A stretch of 64,000 bases of DNA from Dolichospermum sp. LEGE 00240 (GCF_015207875.1 NZ_JADEVZ010000008.1:38192-102191), one strand, 5' to 3'. Positions 27,811 through 36,087 are shown, counted from the stretch's first letter. Numbers and translations: made by a program. The notes: generated by a model not told the origin, from the letters alone.

Positions 27811-28071
27811 ATGAATCTTAATAATAAACAGCAAAAGATTTTAGAATTAATTTTTACAAATCCCGTACCAGCAAACATTATTTGGCAAGATATAGAAAAT
27901 TTATTTACAGCTTTAGGTGCTGATATTAGTCAAGGTAGCGGTTCACGAGTAAGAGTTAAATTAAATGATGTTAGAGGTTATTTCCATGAACCACATCCAG
28001 AAAAAGAAACCGATAAAGGAGCAGTGAAATCAGTGAGAGAATTTTTGATAAAAGCAGGAATTGAACCATAA
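27811..28071 (+). CDS. hicA: HicA family toxin (long form)
   Basis: An 86-residue HicA variant: LNNKQQKILELIFTNPVPAN, IIWQDIENLFTALGADISQG, SGSRVRVKLNDVRGYFHEPH and PEKETDKGAVKSVREFLIKA. The S-R-V.....H.PHP.K...KGAV.S.R..L...G pattern is the HicA subfamily with a Ser/Arg/His core. Thirty-odd bases precede the hicB frame. Confidence 0.88.
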   Translation: MNLNNKQQKILELIFTNPVPANIIWQDIENLFTALGADISQGSGSRVRVKLNDVRGYFHEPHPEKETDKGAVKSVREFLIKAGIEP

Positions 28072-28124
28072 ATAGTTTGTAGTAAAATCAACCACAAAAA
28101 AACTGAGTGAGGATTATTAAAATT

Positions 28125-28463
28125 ATGTTGACTTACAAAGGATATACAGCATCAATTGAAGTAGATGTAGAAGCAGGAATACTTTTTGGTCGTGTTCTTG
28201 ATATTAATGATGTAATTACTTTTAAAGCTAAAACGGTAGAAGAAGCACGTCAAGAATTTGAAACTTCTATTGATGGTTATCTAGCTTTTTGTGAAGAATT
28301 AGGAGAAGAACCGGATAAACCTTTTTCTGGAAAATTGCCATTTAGAACTACTCCAGAACATCACAGAAAAATTTTTATTGCAGCTAAAAAAGCTGGAAAA
28401 AGTATCAATGCTTGGATGGATGAAATACTAATTAATGCTGCTGAAAAATCAGTCAAAGCATAG
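28125..28463 (+). CDS. hicB: HicB family antitoxin (two-domain form)
   Basis: A 112-residue protein: N-terminal HicB domain (LTYKGYTASIEVDVEAGILF, VLDINDVITFKAKTVEEARQ, FETSIDGYLAFCEELGEEPD) and a C-terminal ribbon-helix-helix HicB_2 segment (GKLPFRTTPEHHRKIFIAAK, KAGKSINAWMDEILINA). It binds HicA and represses the operon. The ATG at 28125 starts the conserved MLTYKGY; the upstream extension is not family-like. Confidence 0.92.
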   Translation: MLTYKGYTASIEVDVEAGILFGRVLDINDVITFKAKTVEEARQEFETSIDGYLAFCEELGEEPDKPFSGKLPFRTTPEHHRKIFIAAKKAGKSINAWMDEILINAAEKSVKA

Positions 28464-28481
28464 ATTCAATATTTTTCTAAG

Positions 28482-28556
28482 TTTTGGGGATGTTTGGGGT
28501 GCGATCGCTTTTGGGGATGTGAGGGGTGCGATAGCGAAGCGCTCCGTAGGAATCGC
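28482..28556 (-). repeat. Composite HIP1 repeat block (right arm)
   Basis: One HIP1, TTTTGGGGATGTGAGGGG linker and one CGAAGCGCTCCGTAGGAATC insertion, ending close to the TTATTATAAACATTT promoter-like stretch of the duplicated hicAB. Confidence 0.88.
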
Positions 28557-28598
28557 TTTCGGTTATTATAAACATTTGAGTTAACAAAATCATAACTT

Positions 28599-28847
28599 GT
28601 GAGTCAACAAGACAAGCTATTAGCTAAGATACTATCAGGCGCATCTGACACAAATATATCCTTTGAGCAATTGTGTCAACTCTTAATCAGATTAGGATTT
28701 GATGAAAGAATTCGTGGTAGTCACCACATTTTTACAAAAGAAGGAGTTGAAGAAATCTTGAACCTTCAACCCAAACAAGGAAAAGCCAAAGTATATCAAG
28801 TTAAACAAGTCCGGGAAATGTTACTTAAATATCAGCTAGGAGGTTAA
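28599..28847 (+). CDS. hicA: HicA-like toxin, duplicated copy 2
   Basis: An 82-residue near-identical duplicate of the 27000 gene, here with a GTG start (GTGAGTCAACAAGAC). The preceding TTATTATAAACATTTGAG is shared with the orphan hicB at 37200, whereas copy 1 has different upstream DNA. The GSHH catalytic motif is intact. Confidence 0.9.
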   Translation: MSQQDKLLAKILSGASDTNISFEQLCQLLIRLGFDERIRGSHHIFTKEGVEEILNLQPKQGKAKVYQVKQVREMLLKYQLGG

Positions 28848-28848
28848 G

Positions 28849-29061
28849 ATGACTCTGCGCTATGAAATTAATCTCTATTGGAGTGAAGAAGACCAATCAT
28901 TTATCGCAGAAGTTCCAGATTTACCGGGATGTGCTGCTGATGGAGAAACTTATCAAGAAGCACTGCAAAATATAGAAATTATTATGCAGGAATGGATAGA
29001 AACTGCACAAGAGTTAGGTCGAAAAATTCCTGAACCTACACAGCGTTTAATGTCTGCTTAA
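28849..29061 (+). CDS. hicB: HicB family antitoxin, copy 2
   Basis: A 70-residue protein identical to copy 1. The 3' flank (TAATTGATGCTTTTGGGGAT) is also duplicated, so the repeat unit of about 480 bp spans both genes and the start of the next HIP1 block. Confidence 0.92.
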   Translation: MTLRYEINLYWSEEDQSFIAEVPDLPGCAADGETYQEALQNIEIIMQEWIETAQELGRKIPEPTQRLMSA

Positions 29062-29068
29062 TTGATGC

Positions 29069-29367
29069 TTTTGGGGATGTGCGATAGTGAAGCTGACCGA
29101 AGGTATCGCTGTTTTGAGGTTTGGAAGGTGCGATAGCGAAGTGCCCCGTAGGAATCGTTTTTGGGGTGTGGGAGTGCGATCGCTGTTTAGGAGTAAGTTG
29201 AAATTGCGATCACTTAAAATTAGGGGGTTGTGAGCGATAGCGAAGCGCTGCTGCAAGCAGTTCGCTTTTGGGAATGTGGGGTGCGATCGCTTTTGGGGTT
29301 GGGGGTGCGATCGCTATTTCGGGAATGTTGGGAAGTGCGATAGCGAAGCGCTCCGTAGGAATCGCTT
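29069..29367 (-). repeat. Composite HIP1 repeat block (right arm)
   Basis: Contains the only right-arm example I noticed of the AT linker (TTAAAATTAGGGGGTTGTG, near 29213), plus GAAGCTGACCGAAGGTATC and CGAAGCGCTCCGTAGGAATC insertions and several HIP1 octamers. Confidence 0.9.
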
Positions 29368-29402
29368 TTTGGTACTGTAATTATGGAATAAGCAATACAA
29401 TG

Positions 29403-29660
29403 ACTCCCGGTTCGCCTATTTTAAATTGAGTTAGAAAAAACCTGAACGATTTAATAGGGGTTTTAGCCTGTAATTCAAATGTACTATGACGTAGGCGATA
29501 GCGAAGCGCTGCTGCAAGCAGTTCGCATAAAAATAGAGTTTTTAGCACCGAGGGTAGTTCAAGCTAAATTTCGGGAAATCGCTAAAACCATTACGAAATC
29601 TAGATTTTCTATTTTTTTGGCAATTTCTCGAACTCCAAAAAAAATGAGCGAACCGGGAGT
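29403..29660. mobile_element. MITE with 13-bp TIR ACTCCCGGTTCGC and 4-bp target duplication
   Basis: ACTCCCGGTTCGC (29403-29415) and GCGAACCGGGAGT (29648-29660) are perfect inverted ends of a 258-bp element. AATG precedes (29399-29402) and follows (29661-29664), a 4-bp target-site duplication. A HIP1-type small repeat (29495-29526) is nested inside. No transposase; the frame at 29479-29727 is not a credible gene. It sits directly upstream of the orphan higA. Confidence 0.88.
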
Positions 29661-29719
29661 AATGATAGATATGTATGTCAGCATATGCTGTGGGCTGAAA
29701 TATTCAAGGAGTATTAATT

Positions 29720-30019
29720 ATGAATAATTGGCAAAATATTACTGATGAGAGATTAGCAAGACCAATACATCCAGGTGAAGTAATTGCAGATACTTTAGAT
29801 GATTTAGAAGTTAATTATCACGATTTTGCCGAAGTTTTAGGAATATCTCATCAAACAATTCAAGAAATTATTAATGGTGAAAAATCCATTACTGTAGATA
29901 TTGCTATTCGTCTTGGTAAGGCTTTAGGTAATGGACCGAGACTGTGGTTGAATCTTCAGCAAAAAGTTGATGTTTGGGATGCTTTGCAAAGTCATCAGGA
30001 AAATATAATAAAGTTATGA
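29720..30019 (+). CDS. higA: HigA family antitoxin (orphan)
   Basis: A 99-residue XRE-type HTH antitoxin: RPIHPGEVIADTLDDLEVNY, HDFAEVLGISHQTIQEIING, EKSITVDIAIRLGKALGNGP and RLWLNLQQKVDVWDAL. The PIHPGE...L.......A..LG.S...I..I..G...I....A.RL....G....W motif set is diagnostic. In HigBA loci the toxin normally precedes the antitoxin; here there is only a MITE upstream, so higB has been lost. AAGGAG precedes the ATG. Confidence 0.92.
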   Translation: MNNWQNITDERLARPIHPGEVIADTLDDLEVNYHDFAEVLGISHQTIQEIINGEKSITVDIAIRLGKALGNGPRLWLNLQQKVDVWDALQSHQENIIKL

Positions 30020-30037
30020 CATTAGTGTAGAATAAAT

Positions 30038-30613
30038 ATGGATTTTATCACTCTCTATCTACCTCCATCAATTCAAATAACTGATGATCAATTTTTTGAA
30101 TTATGTCAAATTAATGAATTAATCAAAATTGAACGTAATGCTGATGGTAGTCGGATATTAAAGCCTTTATTGGGTGGTATAACTGGCAATATTAATTCTG
30201 GTTTAATTGCTCAATTAGCAAATTGGAACGATCACAAATCACAAGGTGTAGTTTTTGGTTCTGATGTCGGTTTTATTTTACCAAATGGTGCGATTCGTTC
30301 TCCTAGTGCTGCTTGGATAAAGTTGGAAAAATGGAATAATTTAACTAAAGAAGAAAAGGAAAAGTTTCCTCCCATTTGTCCTGATTTTGTCATTGAGTTA
30401 CTTTCTCCTAGTGATAGTTTGAAAACTACACAGGAAAAGATGAAGGAATATATAGATAATGGTGTACGTTTGGGTATATTAATTAATCGTAAATCTTGTC
30501 AGGTGAAAATTTATAGACCAGGTAAGGAGGTTGAGGTTTTAGATTCTCCTGCTACGGTTTCGGGGGAAGATGTTTTAAAGGGTTTTGTTTTGAATTTGGG
30601 GATGATTTGGTAA
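30038..30613 (+). CDS. Uma2 family endonuclease (paralogue 2)
   Basis: A 191-residue PD-(D/E)XK-fold protein: ITDDQFFELCQINELIKIER, GGITGNINSGLIAQLANWND, PPICPDFVIELLSPSDSLKT, MKEYIDNGVRLGILINRKSC. It shares its N-terminal half with the 34911 paralogue and its C-terminal half with both others. It lies 18 bp after higA. Role unknown. Confidence 0.9.
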   Translation: MDFITLYLPPSIQITDDQFFELCQINELIKIERNADGSRILKPLLGGITGNINSGLIAQLANWNDHKSQGVVFGSDVGFILPNGAIRSPSAAWIKLEKWNNLTKEEKEKFPPICPDFVIELLSPSDSLKTTQEKMKEYIDNGVRLGILINRKSCQVKIYRPGKEVEVLDSPATVSGEDVLKGFVLNLGMIW

Positions 30614-30744
30614 TGTTTACAATTATTAAATCTATTTATCTCCAAAAAGTGATACACTTAATCTAACTAGTCATATATGAGCAAGTTCCTTATACATCTC
30701 ATTATATAACTATTGATTTTAGTAATTGTTGGGGAACGACAAGA

Positions 30745-31920
30745 ATGATAGATGGTAAAGCTATTTCTATTTCCTTATTTACAGGTGCTTTTGGTCTAGA
30801 TTTGGGTATGGAACAAGCAGGATTTCATACAGTAAGTGTAGTAGAAAAAGACCGTGATGCTACAAAAACAATTGCGCTTAATCGTCCATTTTTGCAGGAA
30901 AGTGCTATTCCCAGAGAAATACAAAACGTCAGTTCTCAAGAATTACTTGAAGAAGGGGGAATGGTTTTAAATTTAGGACGTGCTTTACAACCAGGAGAAG
31001 TAGATTTAGTAACTGGTGGTCCACCTTGTCAGCCATTTAGTACCGCAGGGAAAAGAGGTTCAGTTATGGACCCTCGCGGTAGTTTATTCATGGACTTTGT
31101 TCGCATCGTTGAAGAAGTCCAACCCCGTTTTTTCTTAATGGAAAATGTCAAAGGTTTGCTTTCTGCTCCACTTCGTCATAGACCAATTAACCAAAGAGGA
31201 AAAGATTACCCACCCTTAGAAACTGATGAAATAGCTGGTGCTGCTTTAAAAGTAGTATTATCAGAAATGAAGGAAATAGGCTACAACGTCGTTTATAACC
31301 TTTTAGAAGCCGCAGATTATGGCGTTCCACAGAATAGATCGCGTGTAGTATTTATTGGTTCTAGAGATGGTGAAGCTGCTACATTTCCCATTCCGAAATA
31401 TTGCAAAGATGGTAAAATTTTACCTAAATGGCGAACTTTAGAAGATGCTATAACAGATTTAGTTGATACAGAACAAGAATTTATGGCTTATCCAGAAAGT
31501 CGCTTAAAATATTTAAGATTATTGGAAGCTGGACAAAACTGGAAGCATTTACCAGAAGAATTAAAACAAGAAGCTATGGGAGGTGCTTATAATTCGGGAG
31601 GTGGAAAAGTGGGTTTTTATAGAAGATTATCTTGGGATAAACCTTCTCCAACAATTACAACAAGTCCACACCAAAAAGCTACAGATATGTGTCATCCTGT
31701 AGAATTACGTTCTTTAACTGTCCGTGAATCTGCAAGAATTCAAACTTTTCCTGATGATTGGATTTTTTATGGTTCTGTCAGTTCTAAATACAAACAAATT
31801 GGTAATGCAGTTCCGGTATTACTTGCGAAAGAACTTGGGAGTTATCTTTTCAACTTAATTCAAGGAAACAAAGCAAAAGGTAAAGAGATATCTGAACAAC
31901 TTTCACTTTTTTCTCTATAG
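30745..31920 (+). CDS. DNA (cytosine-5) methyltransferase of a second R-M pair
   Basis: A 391-residue C5-methylase: motif I (ISLFTGAFGLDLGMEQAG), IV with catalytic C95 (VTGGPPCQPFSTAGKRGSV), VI (FFLMENVKGLLSAP), VIII (DYGVPQNRSRVVFIGSR), IX (RSLTVRESARIQTFPDDW) and X (KQIGNAVPVLLAKEL). The target-recognition region holds KWRTLEDAI and RLSWDKPSPTITTSPHQKAT. Target sequence not deducible by eye. It is convergent with a probable restriction gene 14 bp away. Confidence 0.93.
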   Translation: MIDGKAISISLFTGAFGLDLGMEQAGFHTVSVVEKDRDATKTIALNRPFLQESAIPREIQNVSSQELLEEGGMVLNLGRALQPGEVDLVTGGPPCQPFSTAGKRGSVMDPRGSLFMDFVRIVEEVQPRFFLMENVKGLLSAPLRHRPINQRGKDYPPLETDEIAGAALKVVLSEMKEIGYNVVYNLLEAADYGVPQNRSRVVFIGSRDGEAATFPIPKYCKDGKILPKWRTLEDAITDLVDTEQEFMAYPESRLKYLRLLEAGQNWKHLPEELKQEAMGGAYNSGGGKVGFYRRLSWDKPSPTITTSPHQKATDMCHPVELRSLTVRESARIQTFPDDWIFYGSVSSKYKQIGNAVPVLLAKELGSYLFNLIQGNKAKGKEISEQLSLFSL

Positions 31921-31933
31921 ATTTGGTAACTAT

Positions 31934-32731
31934 TTATTTTGTGGCTAATTCAGCAAATGCTTGATCAATTTTCTGTAACATATCTCGGATATGATTTTCA
32001 ACTAGATCATAATCCATGCAAATCATATTCCAAAATGGTTTACCAGCAATACGAGGAATGTTACTTCTATTTGAAAAAGTCCATTTACCTAAATCAAAAG
32101 CTGCTATAAACAAAGAGTTTTTATGAATGCTTAATTCTTTTTTTGCTCTTGGTACTTGCGAACCAGTCAATGTTCCTTTTAGGGTTTTTAGTTGTGCAAA
32201 CTTAACTGTTTCTTCCGAAAAGAGTAGAATATCAATTCCAGTAATTTTAATTCCAAATTCAAATTCTGGGTTAATAATATAAGGACTAATATCAGATATC
32301 TTTTCCCAGAGACTTCCCATTGTTGTACTCAGACTTCTTGTCACTGAGTTGCTAGTAACTAGCAATTTAGCTCCACAGAGTTCAAAAAGATTGGATGGGT
32401 TAGGATGATCCTTAATTATTGAATTTTTCTTTTCAAAGTCAAGTTTTAACCACTCAATAAAATCGTCTGCAAATTTTTCAGTTTTACTACTAATTAACTG
32501 AGATTGTCTATCTAATTCTAAAACAGATCCATTCTGCTTGTCTTGTGCAATTTGATATTGAAAGTAAGCTGGTGCTATTGAGGATATAATTATTCCATAT
32601 TTATATGCTATGTGTAAATCTTCATCTGCGATGTGAGTCACATCAATTAATGAAGCATGATGCAAAATTAGTGCTTTCCGTTCTTGGACAGAAAGTGGGA
32701 TTAAAGTTTCAGCAGTTAATTCAGTAGACAT
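31934..32731 (-). CDS. Probable type II restriction endonuclease, partner of the 30745 methylase
   Basis: A 265-residue protein of no family I can name. A plausible PD-(D/E)XK-like core is FGIKITGIDILLFSEETVKF followed by AQLKTLKGTLTGSQ (D...Q-x-K). The N-terminal half is helical with ALILHHASLIDVTHIADEDL; the C-terminus ends in a helix (VENHIRDMLQKIDQAFAELA). Tail-to-tail position with a cytosine methylase and similar low GC support a restriction role. Inference. Confidence 0.6.
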   Translation of the reverse strand: MSTELTAETLIPLSVQERKALILHHASLIDVTHIADEDLHIAYKYGIIISSIAPAYFQYQIAQDKQNGSVLELDRQSQLISSKTEKFADDFIEWLKLDFEKKNSIIKDHPNPSNLFELCGAKLLVTSNSVTRSLSTTMGSLWEKISDISPYIINPEFEFGIKITGIDILLFSEETVKFAQLKTLKGTLTGSQVPRAKKELSIHKNSLFIAAFDLGKWTFSNRSNIPRIAGKPFWNMICMDYDLVENHIRDMLQKIDQAFAELATK

Positions 32732-32861
32732 ACAAAGCTATATTTAACTTATTGAGCTTTCTTAGTATTACCCAAAATTACCCCCTAAACTGTCATATCT
32801 ACGGAAATTGTATTTGATTGTTAGTGTAAAATATTAATAAGTACAAAATTACTATGCAAGA

Positions 32862-33429
32862 GTGATCGCTTTTTGAGGATGTTGGGAGTGCGATAGCGAA
32901 GCGCTGCTGCAAGCAGTTCGCTTTTTGGGGATGTGGGAGTGCGATAGCGAAGCGCTCCGTAGGAATCGCGTTTAGGGATGTTGGGAGTGCGATCGCTTCC
33001 TGGTAATGTAATTATAGAATAAGCAATATGGGGATGTGCGATCGCGTTTTGGGATGTGTGAGAAGTGCGATAGCGAAGCGCTGCTGCAAGCAGTTCGCTG
33101 TTTTGGGAGTGTGGAGGGTGCGATCGCTTTTTGGGGATGTGTGGGAGTGCGATCACTTTTGGGAATGTGGGGTGCGATCGCGTTTAGGGATGTTGGGAGT
33201 GCGATCGCTATTTCGGGAATGTTGGGAAGTGCGATAGCGAAGCGCTCCGTAGGAATCGCTTTTTGGGGATGTGTGGGAGTGCGTAAGCGTTGCGCTGCTG
33301 CAAGCAGTTCGCTTTTTTGGGATGTGGAGGGGTGCGATCGCTGTTTTGGGGTGTGGGAGTGCGTAAGCGTTGCGCTGCTGCAAGTAGTTTGCTTTTTGTG
33401 GGTGTAGCGAAATGCTCCGCAGCGATCGC
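32862..33429 (-). repeat. Composite HIP1 repeat block (largest of right arm)
   Basis: About 570 bp. GCGATAGCGAAGCGCTGCTG and CTCCGTAGGAATCGC insertions alternate with TTTTTGGGGATGTGGGAG linkers and HIP1 octamers. A GTAATTATAGAATAAGCAAT piece (33006 on) also occurs near 29380. Frames of up to 123 codons are repeat translations. Confidence 0.92.
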
Positions 33430-33475
33430 TTTAGTGATAAAATAACCACTTATCTTTGACTCTTTAGGAGAAAAC

Positions 33476-33853
33476 TTGATTCCAATTAGTATTGAGCAAA
33501 TCTACAAAGTTAAAGAAATTATTGCCAAATATAAGAATCTGGAATGTGTTGAATGCGCTCAAGCTATCCAAGATTACTTGGTATCACAGAGAATTTCGGG
33601 AAAGCGGCTAAAACTTTATACAGGTTCAGGAATAGGACGCGATAGTTATATCTATGATGAAAGTGTTTCTGGGGATGCAATCTCTATTAATGGTCGTCAT
33701 CAAGGGATTATGATTATAATAGATGGAGTAGAAATGATATTTGATAATCATCATCCTGATGGAATTACTAGAAATCAATGGTTAGCCAACTTACTGTTTT
33801 ATAATAAACTGTATAACGGGCAGCAGTTCCAAACCACAGAAGAAACTTTTTAG
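33476..33853 (+). CDS. Papain-fold toxin domain protein
   Basis: A 125-residue stand-alone papain-like toxin domain (Tox-PL-2-type). A Cys-His-Asp set is visible: NLECVECAQAIQDYL (C24/C27), NGRHQGIMIIIDG (H75) and MIFDNHHPDGI (D90). The start is TTG at 33476 behind TTAGGAGAAAAC; no ATG is available. Such domains usually sit at the C-terminus of large polymorphic toxins; here it is free-standing with a presumed immunity gene 12 bases after its stop. Confidence 0.75.
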   Translation: MIPISIEQIYKVKEIIAKYKNLECVECAQAIQDYLVSQRISGKRLKLYTGSGIGRDSYIYDESVSGDAISINGRHQGIMIIIDGVEMIFDNHHPDGITRNQWLANLLFYNKLYNGQQFQTTEETF

Positions 33854-33865
33854 GTGTTAAAGATT

Positions 33866-34282
33866 ATGGAAAATAATCATCATAGTATTACTCTAATTCC
33901 CGATGAATATTTCTATGAAATGCTCCAAAGAATTAAACAAAGACCAGGAATGTTTCTAGGTCAATGTTCAATTACTCGACTAAGAGCTTTTTTAGATGGA
34001 TATATGGGATCTAGGTCAGATTTAGGTTTACCACCAACTCAACAAGAGCTAGAATTTAATCAATTTCAAGAATGGGTACAGACAAGATTTAAAATTAGTT
34101 CTTCGCATGGATGGGATAGTATTATTCTTTTTTATTCTGCGGATGAAAGAGATGCACTAAATAACTTTTTTGAATTATTTGATCAATTTTGTAATAGCGA
34201 AAGTGCTACAAGAGAGGAGATGAGTCAAGAAAAACTTACTGAATCAAATCTTTCACTAACACAAGAGAGAGTGACTGTATAA
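33866..34282 (+). CDS. Presumed immunity protein for the papain-fold toxin
   Basis: A 138-residue acidic protein: ITLIPDEYFYEMLQRIKQRP, GMFLGQCSITRLRAFLDGYM, WVQTRFKISSSHGWDSIILF and YSADERDALNNFFELFDQFC. The K.RP.MYLG...I..L..FL.GY motif followed by GW...I.......EE.A...FF.L...F is a widespread putative immunity family next to toxin domains. ATG 33866 has TAGGTG upstream. Confidence 0.65.
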   Translation: MENNHHSITLIPDEYFYEMLQRIKQRPGMFLGQCSITRLRAFLDGYMGSRSDLGLPPTQQELEFNQFQEWVQTRFKISSSHGWDSIILFYSADERDALNNFFELFDQFCNSESATREEMSQEKLTESNLSLTQERVTV

Positions 34283-34292
34283 TTACTTGAGA

Positions 34293-34349
34293 TATCGCTA
34301 TTTGGGATGTAGGGATGCGTAAGCGAAGCACTGCTGTAAGCGGTTCGCT
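34293..34349 (-). repeat. Composite repeat unit that displaces the start of xisH
   Basis: One linker (TTTGGGATGTAGGG) and one degenerate AAGCGAAGCACTGCTGTAAG insertion. The xisH 5' part is missing exactly at its right end. Confidence 0.75.
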
Positions 34350-34363
34350 TTTTGGTACTGTAA

Positions 34364-34536
34364 TTGGTGCATTGAAAAGATTAGAACCGGAGCGTGTTTT
34401 ATATTTAGCAGTACCTTTAACAACTTACAAAACATTTTTTCAACTAGATTTTCCCAAAGATATGATTTTAGAAAATAGTGTAAAAATGGTAATTTATGAT
34501 GTAGAGAAAGAGGTGATTTTTCAATGGATAAATTAA
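34364..34536 (+). pseudogene. XisH (fdxN element excision controlling factor-like), 5'-truncated
   Basis: From ALKRLEPERVLYLAVPLTTY through KTFFQLDFPKDMILENSVKM and VIYDVEKEVIFQWIN the frame is the C-terminal ~55 residues of a XisH-like protein (usual length about 138). The upstream residues in the open frame (MRKRSTAVSGSLFG) are encoded by a dispersed repeat. The nuclease-like N-terminus is lost. It overlaps xisI by 13 bp. Confidence 0.8.
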
Positions 34537-34859
34537 CTCAATACCGCCAAATTGTCCAAGAAATATTAAAAGAATATGGTGAAGCACAACCAGCTTACGG
34601 CAATATAGAAGTTGAGACAATTTTTGATACACAACGTGATCATTATCAAATAGTTCATGTGGGTTGGGAAGGTCAAGATTGGGTACATAGTTGTATCATT
34701 CATATTGATATTAAAGGTGGCAAAATTTGGCTGCAATGGAATGGTACAGAAGATGATATTGCTGCTGATTTAGTGGCTGCTGGAGTGAGTAAAGAGGATA
34801 TTGTCTTAGGTTTTCAGTCTCCTTTTATGAGGAAGTTTACAGAGTATGCTGTGGGTTAA
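34524..34859 (+). CDS. XisI family protein
   Basis: A 111-residue XisI: LTQYRQIVQEILKEYGEAQP, VETIFDTQRDHYQIVHVGWE, SCIIHIDIKGGKIWLQWNGT, EDDIAADLVAAGVSKEDIVL and GFQSPFMRKFTEYAVG. XisH and XisI were first known as accessory factors for fdxN-element excision in Anabaena but occur in many copies that behave like a two-gene accessory module. The partner here is broken. Confidence 0.93.
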   Translation: MDKLTQYRQIVQEILKEYGEAQPAYGNIEVETIFDTQRDHYQIVHVGWEGQDWVHSCIIHIDIKGGKIWLQWNGTEDDIAADLVAAGVSKEDIVLGFQSPFMRKFTEYAVG

Positions 34860-34910
34860 TTATTTAACGAATATTAATTCAGCATCAAACTCATTTCTCT
34901 AACAAATTAT

Positions 34911-35486
34911 ATGGATAATATCACATTGTATTTACCTTCATCACTTCAAATAACTGATAATCAATTTTTTGAATTATGTCAAATTAATGAGTTAATCAAA
35001 ATTGAACGTAATGCTGATGGTAGTCTGATATTAAAACCTTTGTTGGGTGGTATAACTAGCAATATTAATGCTGGTTTAACTGCTCAATTAGCAAATTGGA
35101 ACGATAACAAATCACAAGGTGTAGTTTTTGGTTCTGATGTCGGTTTTATTTTAGCAAATGCTGCTATTTATTCTCCTAGTGCTGCTTGGATAAAGTTAGA
35201 AAGATGGGATGCTTTAACTGATGAGGAAAAGGAAAAGTTTCCTCCTATTTGTCCTGATTTTGTCATTGAGTTACTTTCTCCTAGTGATAGTTTGAAGACT
35301 ACACAGGAAAAGATGAAGGAATATATAGATAATGGTGTGCGTTTGGGGATATTAATTAATCGGAAATCTCGTCAAGTGGAGATTTATAGACCAGGAAAGG
35401 AGGTTGAGGTTTTGGATTCTCCTGCTACGGTTTCGGGGGAAAATGTTTTAAATGGTTTTGTGTTGAATTTGGGGATGATTTGGTAA
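34911..35486 (+). CDS. Uma2 family endonuclease (paralogue 3, mosaic)
   Basis: A 191-residue Uma2. Residues 1 to about 95 resemble the 30038 paralogue (ITDNQFFELCQINELIKIER), whereas KLERWDALTDEEKEKFPPIC onward matches the 15075 paralogue. At IL.NAAIYSPSAAW a few residues differ from both. Complete. Confidence 0.9.
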   Translation: MDNITLYLPSSLQITDNQFFELCQINELIKIERNADGSLILKPLLGGITSNINAGLTAQLANWNDNKSQGVVFGSDVGFILANAAIYSPSAAWIKLERWDALTDEEKEKFPPICPDFVIELLSPSDSLKTTQEKMKEYIDNGVRLGILINRKSRQVEIYRPGKEVEVLDSPATVSGENVLNGFVLNLGMIW

Positions 35487-35497
35487 TATCCTCTTTG

Positions 35498-35566
35498 ATG
35501 ATGTGGAGGAAGTGCGATAGCGTTCGCAAAGCGTCCCGGAGGGAACTAGCGCGACATAGGAATAGC
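35498..35566 (-). repeat. Composite repeat unit (right arm, long insertion type)
   Basis: GATGTGGAGGAAGTGCGATA leads into a longer insertion with GCGTCCCGGAGGGAACTAGC. The same long type occurs at 36210-36270. Confidence 0.75.
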
Positions 35567-35575
35567 TGTTACAAA

Positions 35576-35847
35576 CTACCAAACAATAGCAACCAAACCC
35601 GACGTAGTTATATTTTTATCGCACGTCAATAACCGTACAACTTCACCTTTACTAGCTAAAACTAACGCAGTTGCCGCAATTTGTCTATCGTGCATTTCAT
35701 TAATAGCAGATAAGTTCATAGTCATTTCAATTACATCTTGATCAAGAGGATAAATTACCACACGAGGATAAGTTTAGCATTTGCACCTAACTTTAAATTA
35801 CCTTCAAGAAACCAGATTAAAGCATGAGTATCTAGGACATATTTCAT
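35576..35847 (-). pseudogene. VapC-like PIN toxin with internal deletion and frameshift
   Basis: Read leftward from an ATG at 35847: KYVLDTHALIWFLEGNLKLG, ANAKLIL, then a frame change into VVIYPLDQDVIEMTMNLSAI, NEMHDRQIAATALVLASKGE and LLTCDKNITTSGLVAIVW. The start (LDTHALIWFL) and end (E.HDR.I.ATA......LLT.D..I) are typical of one PIN subfamily, but about 40-50 central codons with the conserved Glu are missing. The antitoxin upstream is intact. Confidence 0.8.
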
Positions 35848-35853
35848 AATTTA

Positions 35854-36087
35854 TTATGACCAGTCTAAACTGTCCTCACTATCCCCATGAAATTCAGCAA
35901 CTTCAAAATCCGCTTCTGTTGACTGGTTATTACCAGAAAACATACCAAACTTCATTATTTTATTTTTTGGGTGATTTTTTTCCCACTTTAAAAAAGTGAC
36001 AATAACCAGACTTTCTGAAATATCAGATGGTAATTCTTTAAGTTCTACTTTACCATCTTTATAAATTCCTTCAATTGCTTGCAACAT
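35854..36087 (-). CDS. Antitoxin upstream of the broken PIN toxin
   Basis: A 77-residue acidic protein: LQAIEGIYKDGKVELKELPS, ESLVIVTFLKW, KIMKFGMFSGNNQSTEADFE and FHGDSEDSLDWS. The E..Y.DGKVEL.E.P hairpin and the M.FGMFSG....TE.DF..AE.HGD tail are typical cyanobacterial antitoxin features. Now orphaned. Confidence 0.82.
   Translation of the reverse strand: MLQAIEGIYKDGKVELKELPSDISESLVIVTFLKWEKNHPKNKIMKFGMFSGNNQSTEADFEVAEFHGDSEDSLDWS

Noticed and set aside
29479..29727. An 82-codon frame upstream of higA that could be taken for higB
   Set aside because: It begins in a HIP1 small repeat and runs through the MITE; it has none of the HigB/RelE motifs.
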